Assembly: GCA_049325575.1 (NCBI GenBank)
Contig: JBMOLK010000217.1
Location: 1-7,753 of the forward strand
DNA: 7,753 nucleotides
Source of the DNA: JBMOLK01 sp049325575
Lineage (GTDB): Bacteria; Bacillota; Clostridia; Acetivibrionales; Acetivibrionaceae
Direction: 5' to 3'
A model generated the notes under the pieces. The model searched no databases, was not told where the DNA came from, and saw nothing but the letters and a program-made list of their open reading frames with translations. Positions 1 to 6,416 of this stretch are shown piece after piece (positions within the stretch are counted from its first letter, which is position 1; the number at the start of each line of letters is the position of its first letter). A program made the translations under genes and the position numbers.

Positions 1-67
1 TAAAGTAGAGTTGTTTATATAAATAAAATTAATAGTTAAAACCAAATAACGGGAGGATAAGTTTTAA

Positions 68-1354
68 ATGAATGTGAAAGTAGAAAAAAAAGAAAAAAAT
101 ATCGTAGAGTTCGAAATTGAAGTTGATGCTGCTAAGTTTGAAGAGGGACTAAAAAAGTCTTTTCAGAAGAATGCTGGCAAGTTTAATGTTCCGGGGTTTA
201 GAAAGGGAAAAGCACCCAGGAATATAGTAGAAAGATATTATGGACAGGAAGTACTCTATGAGGATGCAATAAATATTGTTTGTGCAGAAGCCTATGATAA
301 AGCGGTGGAGGACAATGATATCCACCCTGTAGATAGACCTGATATCGATATCAAGCAGGTAGGAAGCGGCCAAAATCTTATTTTTACAGCAAGTGTAGCC
401 GTAAAGCCTGAAGTAGAACTGGGAGAATACAAAGGTGTTGAAGTTGAAAAAGTAGAAGTTAATGTCACTGATGAAGATATCGAAAAAGAAGTCAAGAAAG
501 CAGCAGAAAAGAATGCCAGAATGATAACTGTTGAGGATAGGGGAATTCAAAAAGGCGATATTGCGGATATGGATTTTGAAGGTTTTATTGATGGAGAACC
601 ATTTGAGGGAGGAAAAGCGAGCGGATATACTCTTGAGATAGGTTCGGGTCAGTTTATTGAAGGCTTTGAAGACCAGTTAATTGGAGCGAAGCCTGCAGAT
701 GATGTTGAAGTTAATGTTACTTTTCCACAGGACTATGGTAAGGAAGAGCTTGCAGGAAAGGCAGCATTGTTTAAAGTAATCATTAATGATGTTAAGATGA
801 AGGAATTGCCTGTTATAGATGATGAATTTGCAAAAGATGTAAGCGAGTTTGATACTTTGGCAGAATATAAGGAAGATATCAGAAAGAAATTGGAAGAATC
901 AGCTGAGCATAAAGCAAAACATGAGACAGAAGACAGGGTAATAAACAAGGTAGTAGAAAATGCTGCAGTAGAAATACCCCAGGTTATGATAGAGAAGCAT
1001 ATTGACAGTCTTATGCGTGATTTTGACATGAGGCTTAGCTATCAGGGTCTTAACCTTGAAAAGTATCTCACCATTATGGGAATGGACTATAATACCTTCA
1101 GAAGCCAATTTGCTGTAAGGGCAGAAAAGGAAGTAAAGACCCAGCTGGTATTGGAGAAGGTTAGCAAGGTAGAAAATGTGGACGCTTCAGAAGAGGAAGT
1201 AAATGAAGAAATTAAGAAGCTTGCTGAAAATTATAAACAAAATGAGGAAGATTTTAAGAAACATTTAAGAGATGACGATATAGAATATATTAAAGGCACT
1301 TTGGTCATAAGAAAGACTGTAGAATTATTAGTTGAAAATGCAAAAATAGCATAA
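68..1354 (+). CDS. tig: Trigger factor, ribosome-associated chaperone and peptidyl-prolyl isomerase
   Basis: Cytosolic ATP-independent chaperone that docks at the ribosome exit tunnel and shields nascent chains. The 428-residue protein is full length for the family (about 425-450). Residues 1-115 form the ribosome-binding domain, with the signature loop GFRKGKAP at 43-50, the position it has in E. coli trigger factor. Residues about 157-245 resemble the FKBP-type PPIase insert, with the D-F-x-G-F-I-D-G-x-x-F stretch at 168-179 and I-G-S-G-Q-F-I-x-G-F-E at 191-201. Residues 250-428 are the charged, helical C-terminal cradle. The ATG is preceded by GGGAGG at 51-56, 11 nt upstream. It is the first gene of an apparent tig-clpP-clpX operon: only 69 nt separate it from clpP and no terminator hairpin is visible between them. 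Its promoter probably lies upstream of the window, since no convincing -35/-10 pair is seen in bases 1-50. Family assignment is very secure; isomerase activity is inferred. Confidence 0.97.
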   Translation: MNVKVEKKEKNIVEFEIEVDAAKFEEGLKKSFQKNAGKFNVPGFRKGKAPRNIVERYYGQEVLYEDAINIVCAEAYDKAVEDNDIHPVDRPDIDIKQVGSGQNLIFTASVAVKPEVELGEYKGVEVEKVEVNVTDEDIEKEVKKAAEKNARMITVEDRGIQKGDIADMDFEGFIDGEPFEGGKASGYTLEIGSGQFIEGFEDQLIGAKPADDVEVNVTFPQDYGKEELAGKAALFKVIINDVKMKELPVIDDEFAKDVSEFDTLAEYKEDIRKKLEESAEHKAKHETEDRVINKVVENAAVEIPQVMIEKHIDSLMRDFDMRLSYQGLNLEKYLTIMGMDYNTFRSQFAVRAEKEVKTQLVLEKVSKVENVDASEEEVNEEIKKLAENYKQNEEDFKKHLRDDDIEYIKGTLVIRKTVELLVENAKIA

Positions 1355-1410
1355 GTCAGGTTTAATTTATAGTTTTTATGGGAAAACATATATAAGACTA
1401 ATAAGAAGAT

Positions 1411-1416
1411 GGGAGG
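1411..1416 (+). promoter_or_regulatory. Ribosome binding site that fixes the clpP start
   Basis: GGGAGG lies 7 nt before the ATG at 1424. An in-frame ATG at 1409 overlaps this Shine-Dalgarno sequence and would add the residues MGGGT. It has no site of its own upstream, so 1424 is the better start. Confidence 0.85.
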
Positions 1417-1423
1417 CGGAACA

Positions 1424-2008
1424 ATGAGTCTTGTGCCAATAGTTGTAGAACAGACAAACCGTGGGGAACGTTCATACGATATTTATTCCAGGCTTTTAAA
1501 AGACAGAATTATCCTTTTGAGTGATGAAGTAAACGATGTGACTGCAAGCCTTGTAGTTGCTCAGATGCTTTTCTTGGAAGCCGAAGATCCTGATAAGGAT
1601 ATACAGCTATATATTAATAGCCCCGGAGGGTCTGTTACATCAGGGTTTGCTATTTTTGATACCATGCAGTATGTTAAGTGTGATGTATCAACTATTTGTA
1701 TAGGTATGGCAGCCAGTATGGGAGCTTTCCTGCTTGCAGCCGGAACAAAGGGAAAAAGATTTGCACTGCCAAATAGTGAAATAATGATACACCAGCCTTT
1801 AGGCGGAGCCCGTGGTCAAGCAACAGATATTAAGATTCATGCTGAACAAATAATCAAGATAAAAAATAAATTGAATAAAATTTTAAGTGAAAGAACAGGT
1901 CAGCCTTTGGAAAAGATTGAAAGGGATACTGAAAGGGATTTCTTTATGTCGGCAGAAGAAGCCAAGGCCTACGGAATAGTGGATGAAGTTATGGAAAGAA
2001 GAAAATAA
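1424..2008 (+). CDS. clpP: ATP-dependent Clp protease proteolytic subunit ClpP
   Basis: Cytosolic serine peptidase (family S14) that forms a double-heptamer chamber and degrades substrates unfolded and threaded by Clp ATPases such as ClpX. From the ATG at 1424 the protein is 194 residues, close to the 193-197 usual for Firmicutes. The catalytic triad is visible as Ser98 in GMAASMGAF, His123 in MIHQPLGGARGQ and Asp172 in ERDTERDFFM. These are the same positions as I recall for B. subtilis ClpP. The oxyanion-loop motif N-S-P-G-G-S is at 65-70. The N-terminal R-G-E-R-S-Y-D-I-Y-S-R-L-L at 13-25 is typical of the family's axial region and immediate processing area. It lies 69 nt after tig and 13 nt before clpX, so it is almost certainly co-transcribed with both. 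No CtsR box (GGTCAAA tandem) or CIRCE element is seen in the gap upstream, unlike B. subtilis clpP. Any heat-shock control would have to act at the operon promoter outside the window. Confidence 0.98.
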   Translation: MSLVPIVVEQTNRGERSYDIYSRLLKDRIILLSDEVNDVTASLVVAQMLFLEAEDPDKDIQLYINSPGGSVTSGFAIFDTMQYVKCDVSTICIGMAASMGAFLLAAGTKGKRFALPNSEIMIHQPLGGARGQATDIKIHAEQIIKIKNKLNKILSERTGQPLEKIERDTERDFFMSAEEAKAYGIVDEVMERRK

Positions 2009-2021
2009 ATGAGGTGGTAGG

Positions 2022-3317
2022 ATGTCAAGGTATGATGAAAAGAAGCAGCTAAAGTGCTCCTTCTGCGGAAAGACTCAGGAACAGGTAAAAAGACTGGTAG
2101 CTGGACCTGGAGTGTATATCTGTGATGAGTGTATTGAACTTTGTTCTGAAATAATAGAAGAAGAGTTTGAAGAAGCAAAAGCTGACACTGAACTGAATGA
2201 TATACCGAAGCCGGCTGAAATAAAGGAAATTTTGGACCAATATGTAATTGGACAGGAATCTGCCAAAAAGTCTTTGTCGGTAGCAGTTTATAATCATTAT
2301 AAGAGGATTAATACAGACCCTAAAGGGTCGGATGTAGAACTTCAAAAAAGTAATATTGTTATGCTTGGGCCAACAGGTTCAGGTAAGACACTTCTGGCAC
2401 AAACCCTGGCAAGGATATTGAATGTTCCCTTCGCTATAGCGGATGCAACATCACTTACAGAGGCAGGTTATGTTGGTGAAGATGTTGAGAATATCCTGTT
2501 AAAGCTTATACAAGCAGCAGATTACGATATTGAGAAGGCAGAAAAAGGTATAATATATATTGATGAGATTGATAAGATTGCAAGAAAGTCTGAGAATCCA
2601 TCCATAACAAGGGATGTTAGCGGTGAAGGTGTTCAACAGGCGCTGCTAAAGATCCTTGAAGGGACGGTTGCATCGGTGCCTCCCCAAGGCGGTAGAAAAC
2701 ATCCTCATCAGGAGTTTATACAGATAGACACTACAAATATTCTATTTATTTGTGGGGGAGCCTTTGATGGAATTGAAAAGATTATCCAGAATAGAATAGG
2801 TAAGAAATCAATGGGCTTTGGTGCTAAAATAGAAAGTCCAAAGAAAATTGATGTTGGAGAAATATTAAAGAATATTCTTCCGCAGGACCTTCTAAAGTAT
2901 GGACTGATCCCCGAGTTTGTAGGAAGACTTCCGGTTATTGTATCACTGCATTCACTAGATAGGGCTGCTCTTATGCAGATATTAAGCGAACCTAAGAATG
3001 CACTTGTTAAGCAATACCAGAAACTTTTTGAGATGGATGATGTGGTTCTTGAGTTTGAAGAAGGAGCCCTTGAAGCTGTAGCGGATAAGGCAATTTCCAG
3101 AAATACCGGAGCCAGGGGATTAAGAGCAATATTAGAGGAAATTATGCTTGATGTAATGTATGATATACCTTCACAAGGCAATGTGGAAAAGTGCATAATT
3201 ACACGAGACACCGTTGAAAAAAATACAGACCCTTCGATAGTAATTAATGAAAACAAGAAATCCATAAAGAAGCCAGCAAGTAAAAAATCCCGTGTAAAGA
3301 AAGAATCAGCTTCTTAA
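2022..3317 (+). CDS. clpX: ATP-dependent Clp protease ATP-binding subunit ClpX
   Basis: Hexameric AAA+ unfoldase that recognises substrate tags, unfolds proteins with ATP and feeds them into ClpP. The 431-residue protein begins with a C4 zinc-binding domain (Cys12, Cys15, Cys34, Cys37) used in dimerisation and substrate or adaptor binding. The AAA+ core shows Walker A GPTGSGKT at 116-123, pore-1 loop GYVG at 149-152, Walker B IIYIDEID at 177-184, the RKH pore loop at 225-227, the arginine-finger segment PEFVGR at 297-302 and sensor-2 GARGLR at 363-368. The ClpP-docking tripeptide is MGF at 264-266, where E. coli has IGF. The C-terminus (about 411-431) is an extended tail with nine Lys/Arg in 21 residues and no recognised function. 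GAGGTGG at 2011-2017 is the ribosome binding site, and the start lies 13 nt after the clpP stop. It is the last gene before a strong terminator. The assignment is secure. Confidence 0.98.
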   Translation: MSRYDEKKQLKCSFCGKTQEQVKRLVAGPGVYICDECIELCSEIIEEEFEEAKADTELNDIPKPAEIKEILDQYVIGQESAKKSLSVAVYNHYKRINTDPKGSDVELQKSNIVMLGPTGSGKTLLAQTLARILNVPFAIADATSLTEAGYVGEDVENILLKLIQAADYDIEKAEKGIIYIDEIDKIARKSENPSITRDVSGEGVQQALLKILEGTVASVPPQGGRKHPHQEFIQIDTTNILFICGGAFDGIEKIIQNRIGKKSMGFGAKIESPKKIDVGEILKNILPQDLLKYGLIPEFVGRLPVIVSLHSLDRAALMQILSEPKNALVKQYQKLFEMDDVVLEFEEGALEAVADKAISRNTGARGLRAILEEIMLDVMYDIPSQGNVEKCIITRDTVEKNTDPSIVINENKKSIKKPASKKSRVKKESAS

Positions 3318-3358
3318 ATATAAAAAAGGAACTGCCGATGCAGTTCCTTTTTTATATT
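3317..3358 (+). terminator. Strong Rho-independent terminator after clpX
   Basis: A perfect 19-bp inverted repeat has arms 3317-3335 and 3340-3358 and a 4-nt CGAT loop. The core pairs GGAACTGC with GCAGTTCC and is flanked by A6 on the left and T6 on the right. The left arm begins inside the clpX stop codon. Because an A-tract precedes and a T-tract follows the core, it could also work on the other strand. It closes the tig-clpP-clpX unit. Confidence 0.93.
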
Positions 3359-3464
3359 CCCATTTTTCAATTCATACGGCAAAACTTTCCTTTGTAAAAT
3401 GTCAGGATAAAATATCTAACAAGGTAAATACTATAGATGTCACACTTTCATCACATTTAGAGGA

Positions 3465-3512
3465 CATACAACACAGTAAGAAGTTCATGAAAGAAACTAA
3501 AAGTGTTGTATG
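3465..3512. repeat. Perfect 10-bp inverted repeat in the lonB upstream region
   Basis: CATACAACAC at 3465-3474 is the exact reverse complement of GTGTTGTATG at 3503-3512, with 28 nt between them. It lies in the 241-nt gap between the clpX terminator and lonB. There is no T-tract after it, so it is not a terminator. It could be a pair of operator half-sites or a stem in a leader RNA. The right arm overlaps a -35-like TTGTAT (3506-3511). The repeat is seen directly; its function is unknown. Confidence 0.6.
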
Positions 3513-3536
3513 GGGAACAAAACGCAAAAATATAAG
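3506..3536 (+). promoter_or_regulatory. Weak candidate promoter for lonB
   Basis: TTGTAT at 3506-3511 is followed by AATATA (17-nt spacer) or TATAAG at 3531-3536 (19-nt spacer). Transcription would start only a few bases before the ribosome binding site AGGGAGG at 3545-3551, giving an unusually short leader. An alternative further up is a GGATAAAATA element at 3405-3414, which resembles a sigma-F/G-type -10 or a sigma-A TAAAAT, but it lacks a good -35. Neither is strong, so the lonB promoter remains uncertain. Confidence 0.25.
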
Positions 3537-3558
3537 TTGATCTTAGGGAGGATAAAAA

Positions 3559-5235
3559 ATGCTTACAAGCACTCTTTTTATCATACAGTTTTTTTTCTCT
3601 ATTGTAATTGGATTGTATTTTTTAAACTTGCTTAAATCGCAGCAGGGAAATAAAAATGCCATTGAGAAAGAATCAAAAAAGGAGTTGGAAAAGCTTAGGA
3701 AGCTTAGGGAAATTAAGCTTACAGAACCATTATCAGAGAAGACGCGCCCGTCTTCACTTAAGGATATTGTAGGCCAAAGCCAGGGACTTAAGGCACTAAG
3801 AGCAGCTTTATGCGGGCCCAACCCACAGCATGTGATAATTTACGGACCACCGGGAGTAGGTAAAACAGCAGCAGCAAGGGTTATTCTGGAAGAGGCTAAG
3901 AAAAGTGAAATATCGCCTTTTAATAAGGATGCCAAATTTGTGGAATTGGATGCAACTACAGTAAGATTCGATGAGAGGGGAATTGCAGACCCTTTAATAG
4001 GTTCTGTACATGATCCTATATATCAGGGAGCAGGAGCCTATGGTGTTGCAGGTGTGCCGCAGCCGAAACCCGGTGCAGTTACAAAAGCTCATGGCGGGAT
4101 TCTATTTATAGATGAGATAGGTGAACTGCACCCAATACAAATGAATAAGCTTCTGAAGGTTCTTGAGGATAGAAGGGTATTTTTGGAGAGTGCTTACTAT
4201 AGTTCAGAGGATAAAAACATTCCTTCACATATACACGAAATATTCCAGAAGGGGCTGCCTGCTGACTTCAGACTTGTAGGAGCTACAACCAGAACATCAG
4301 ATGAGATTCCCCCGGCCATAAGGTCAAGGTGTGTAGAGATATACTTTAGACCGCTTATGCCCCATGAGGTATCGGGAATAGCTTCAAATGCCGCTCAGAA
4401 AGGCGGATTTATAATGGAGGAAGGCTGCGATGAGCTGGTAGCCAAATATGCCCAAAATGGAAGAGATGCAGTAAATATAATCCAGATTGCAGGTGGAGCA
4501 TCACTTGTAGAAGGAAGAAATCTTATAAAAAGAAAAGATGTAGAGTGGGTAATAGAGTTTGGACACTATAGCCCCCGTCTGGAGAAGAAGGTCACTAAAG
4601 GCGAGCAGGTGGGTTGTATAAACGGCCTTGCAGTATTCGGTAATTGTACCGGAATGGTGATTGATATAGAGGTATCCACTATGAAAGCCTTAAGTGGAAA
4701 GGGCTCTGTAAAAATAACCGGAATAATCGAAGAGGAAGAAATGGATGGAAGAGGTCAGAAGCTTAGAAAGACAAGCTCGGCAAAAGCCTCAGTGGAGAAT
4801 GTTCTGACAGTCTTAAAGAAGATACTTGACATTGACTCCAAAGAATATGACATACATTTAAACTTTCCCGGAGGTGTTCCCATAGACGGACCTTCAGCAG
4901 GTATTGCAATAGCAACTGCCATTTATTCAGCAATTAAAAATGTGCCTATTAGCAGTGAAATAGCTATGACAGGTGAGATTTCAATCAAAGGAAAGGTAAA
5001 ACCTGTTGGAGGCGTTGTAGCAAAGGTTGAGGCTGCAAAAAATGCAGGTATCAAAAGGGTACTGATTGCCAGAGAGAACTGGCAGGAAATGTTTGAGACT
5101 ATGGATATAGAAGTTATACCTGTTGATGATATTTTTGAAGTTATTGACCTGGTATTTAATAAGGAAAAAGAAGAAGAGGAAAACATATCGATTCAAAATA
5201 GCGCTGTTAATGTGTTGAGCGCATCAGGAGCTTAA
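3559..5235 (+). CDS. lonB: Membrane-anchored ATP-dependent Lon-type protease LonB
   Basis: AAA+ serine/lysine protease of the Firmicutes LonB group, in B. subtilis a forespore-expressed protein. The 558 residues lack the N-terminal substrate-binding domain of LonA. Residues about 6-25 form one hydrophobic segment, probably a membrane anchor, followed by a charged coiled linker (about 35-60). The AAA+ module has Walker A GPPGVGKT at 96-103, Walker B ILFIDE at 181-186 and an arginine-containing PPAIRSRC segment at 251-258. The Lon protease domain (about 350-535) has catalytic Ser446 in DGPSAG and Lys489 in GGVVAKVEAA. Their spacing of 43 residues equals that of E. coli Lon (679 to 722). An acidic EKEEEE run at 536-541 and a polar tail of about 17 residues end the protein. 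The ATG sits 7 nt after AGGGAGG. The gene is flanked by hairpins on both sides, which suggests a transcription unit of its own. No lonA follows, unlike in B. subtilis. A role in sporulation is inferred from the family. Confidence 0.95.
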   Translation: MLTSTLFIIQFFFSIVIGLYFLNLLKSQQGNKNAIEKESKKELEKLRKLREIKLTEPLSEKTRPSSLKDIVGQSQGLKALRAALCGPNPQHVIIYGPPGVGKTAAARVILEEAKKSEISPFNKDAKFVELDATTVRFDERGIADPLIGSVHDPIYQGAGAYGVAGVPQPKPGAVTKAHGGILFIDEIGELHPIQMNKLLKVLEDRRVFLESAYYSSEDKNIPSHIHEIFQKGLPADFRLVGATTRTSDEIPPAIRSRCVEIYFRPLMPHEVSGIASNAAQKGGFIMEEGCDELVAKYAQNGRDAVNIIQIAGGASLVEGRNLIKRKDVEWVIEFGHYSPRLEKKVTKGEQVGCINGLAVFGNCTGMVIDIEVSTMKALSGKGSVKITGIIEEEEMDGRGQKLRKTSSAKASVENVLTVLKKILDIDSKEYDIHLNFPGGVPIDGPSAGIAIATAIYSAIKNVPISSEIAMTGEISIKGKVKPVGGVVAKVEAAKNAGIKRVLIARENWQEMFETMDIEVIPVDDIFEVIDLVFNKEKEEEENISIQNSAVNVLSASGA

Positions 5236-5251
5236 GGAGTTTGGCTTAAGC
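5230..5251. repeat. Short inverted repeat at the lonB stop codon
   Basis: GCTTAAG at 5230-5236 pairs with CTTAAGC at 5245-5251 across 8 nt and spans the TAA stop. There is no adjacent T-tract. It may be an mRNA 3' structure or chance. Confidence 0.3.
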
Positions 5252-5289
5252 AGTAAGATGGGTTTTTACAGTCACAATGTTTATCTATA

Positions 5290-5324
5290 CAAACGGGAAT
5301 AGGGGAATAACCTGTTCCCGTTTG
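5290..5324 (+). terminator. Probable terminator hairpin after lonB
   Basis: Arms 5290-5303 and 5311-5324 form a 14-bp stem with one G-U pair (T5300/G5314) and a 7-nt loop; the core is AAACGGGAA with TTCCCGTTT. The stem is stable, but only CTTTAT follows, so the T-tract is weak and termination may be partial. It lies 55 nt after the lonB stop and separates lonB from the uppP unit. Confidence 0.7.
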
Positions 5325-5395
5325 CTTTATCAAACAGAGCCTTTATTATCTCTAGAATAAACCTGATTTGATACGTATATACTTTTGTAAAAGGA

Positions 5396-5429
5396 TTTAC
5401 AAGATGACATTTTAATATTAATATATAAT
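5396..5429 (+). promoter_or_regulatory. Candidate sigma-A promoter for uppP-tsaD
   Basis: TTTACA at 5396-5401 (5 of 6 to TTGACA) lies 17 nt before TAATAT at 5419-5424. A perfect TATAAT overlaps at 5424-5429 but has no good -35 at 17-18 nt. Either reading puts the start near 5431-5437 and gives a leader of about 135-140 nt. The segment is so AT-rich that exact elements are uncertain. Confidence 0.45.
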
Positions 5430-5504
5430 GGAAATGAACAGATAATAAAGTTAGGTTAGTTTTGAAGGGAACCTGTTACTAAAAGCAATAAAAGGGTACT
5501 TATT

Positions 5505-5522
5505 TAGAGATAACAATCTCTA
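5505..5522 (+). repeat. Small leader hairpin upstream of uppP
   Basis: TAGAGAT (5505-5511) and ATCTCTA (5516-5522) form a 7-bp stem with an AACA loop, 34 nt before the ribosome binding site. There is no T-tract, so it is not a terminator. It may stabilise the mRNA or be part of a larger leader fold. Confidence 0.4.
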
Positions 5523-5570
5523 TAAAATACTATGCAAACATGCTAAACTAAGTGAAGGGGAGATAGTGTA

Positions 5571-6365
5571 ATGAATATCATACAGGCAATAATTCTAGGC
5601 ATAGTTCAAGGGTTAACGGAGTTTTTACCTATCAGCAGTTCCGGGCATCTTACCCTGTTTCAGAAGTTGTTCGGCCTTGAGGAAGGGGCAGTGACCTTTG
5701 GTGTTGCAGTTCACTTTGCTACTTTGGTAGCAGTGGTTGCAGTTTTATGGAAAGATGTATTGGAAATGATTAAAAAACCCTTTGGGAAGCTATCTCTACT
5801 GGTAGTAGTGGGTACTATACCAACCCTCGTCATTGCTCTTATTTTTAAGGATACCTTTGAATACCTGGCAGAGACAGGGGCATCATTGGGTATTGAGTTC
5901 ATATTTACAGGTATAATATTATGGTATGCTGAAAGCTTAAATAATAATAAAAAGAAAGACAAGACTCTTAACGATACAAATTACAAAGATGCTGTGGTAG
6001 TGGGTATTGCACAGGGATTTGCCATACTCCCTGCCATATCACGATCCGGTACAACACTTGCAGGTGCATTGTTCAGGGGCTTAAACAGGGAATTTGCATT
6101 AAGGTTTTCTTTTCTTATGTCCATCCCGGCAATTTTAGCGGGTACACTGGTAGAAGGGGTCGATTTAGTAAGAGGAACCAATGCTGGAGTTGACTTGATA
6201 ACCTTATTGGCAGGAATGCTGGCAGCAGGAGTATCGGGGTATCTGGCAATAAGATTTATGCTAAAAGTATTTACAAAAGCCAGCTTAAAGATGTTTTCCT
6301 ATTATGTGTTTGTTATTGGTGCACTTGTGCTTGTAGATCAGCTTTTTACACACAGATTCTTCTAA
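5571..6365 (+). CDS. uppP: Undecaprenyl-diphosphate phosphatase (BacA/UppP family)
   Basis: Polytopic membrane enzyme that dephosphorylates undecaprenyl diphosphate to the monophosphate carrier used for peptidoglycan and other wall polymers. Over-expression in other bacteria gives bacitracin resistance. The 264 residues match family length (about 265-280). The first family motif is Q-G-L-T-E-F-L-P-I-S-S-S-G-H at 13-26, containing the (E/Q)xxxE pair Gln13/Glu17, Ser23 and His26. The second motif is P-A-I-S-R-S-G at 154-160, with Arg158 corresponding to E. coli Arg174. The usual residue after the proline is Gly; here it is Ala155. Hydrophobic segments are seen near 1-20, 42-60, 75-92, 106-121, 142-155, 178-197, 207-229 and 241-257. 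A Lys/Asn-rich hydrophilic loop lies at 123-140. The ATG is 8 nt after AGGGGAG. tsaD follows 51 nt later with no terminator between, so the two are probably co-transcribed although functionally unrelated. Confidence 0.96.
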   Translation: MNIIQAIILGIVQGLTEFLPISSSGHLTLFQKLFGLEEGAVTFGVAVHFATLVAVVAVLWKDVLEMIKKPFGKLSLLVVVGTIPTLVIALIFKDTFEYLAETGASLGIEFIFTGIILWYAESLNNNKKKDKTLNDTNYKDAVVVGIAQGFAILPAISRSGTTLAGALFRGLNREFALRFSFLMSIPAILAGTLVEGVDLVRGTNAGVDLITLLAGMLAAGVSGYLAIRFMLKVFTKASLKMFSYYVFVIGALVLVDQLFTHRFF

Positions 6366-6402
6366 AACGGGAAATAGGTTGAGTTTATTTTACTTTTTAA
6401 AA

Positions 6403-6410
6403 AGCAGGTG
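6403..6410 (+). promoter_or_regulatory. Ribosome binding site that decides the tsaD start
   Basis: AGCAGGTG matches AGGAGGTG at 7 of 8 bases and lies 6 nt before an in-frame TTG at 6417. The in-frame GTG at 6408 is part of this site and has no Shine-Dalgarno of its own, so TTG 6417 is the preferred start. Confidence 0.7.
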
Positions 6411-6416
6411 TTTGAA

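Larger units (their letters stand above)
5325..5570 (+). other. Non-coding uppP upstream region and leader
   Basis: Together with the lonB 3' region this is a 335-nt gap with no supported gene; the longest ATG-started frames are only a few codons. From 5' to 3' it holds the AT-rich promoter-like segment (5396-5429), possible pairing of AGGTT (5453-5457) with AACCT (5470-5474) or alternatively TTAGT (5456-5460) with ACTAA (5478-5482), and a hairpin TAGAGAT/ATCTCTA at 5505-5522. I compared it by eye with T-box, preQ1 and c-di-AMP riboswitch cores and saw no match. The uppP ribosome binding site AGGGGAG is at 5556-5562. Confidence 0.5.

Noticed and set aside
149..550. Minus-strand open frame of 133 codons inside tig
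   Set aside because: Antisense shadow of a clearly real gene, with low-complexity Phe/Ile-rich translation and no ribosome binding site or family motif. The same applies to the minus-strand frames within clpX, lonB, uppP and tsaD.
1409..1423. Longer clpP form starting at ATG 1409
   Set aside because: The ATG overlaps the GGGAGG ribosome binding site and has no site of its own; start 1424 gives catalytic positions 98/123/172 as in B. subtilis ClpP.
1355..1423. Separate promoter or CtsR/CIRCE site before clpP
   Set aside because: Only a TATAAG-like element near 1391 is seen, without a -35, and there is no GGTCAAA tandem or CIRCE repeat; co-transcription with tig is simpler.
3385..3414. Sigma-F/G-type promoter for lonB around GGATAAAATA
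   Set aside because: The -10-like part fits loosely, but no GTATA/GCATA-type -35 lies 14-16 nt upstream, so forespore control cannot be claimed from sequence.
5431..5570. Known riboswitch or T-box before uppP
   Set aside because: No T-box AGGGTGGNACCGCG core, and no recognisable preQ1 or c-di-AMP aptamer consensus by eye.
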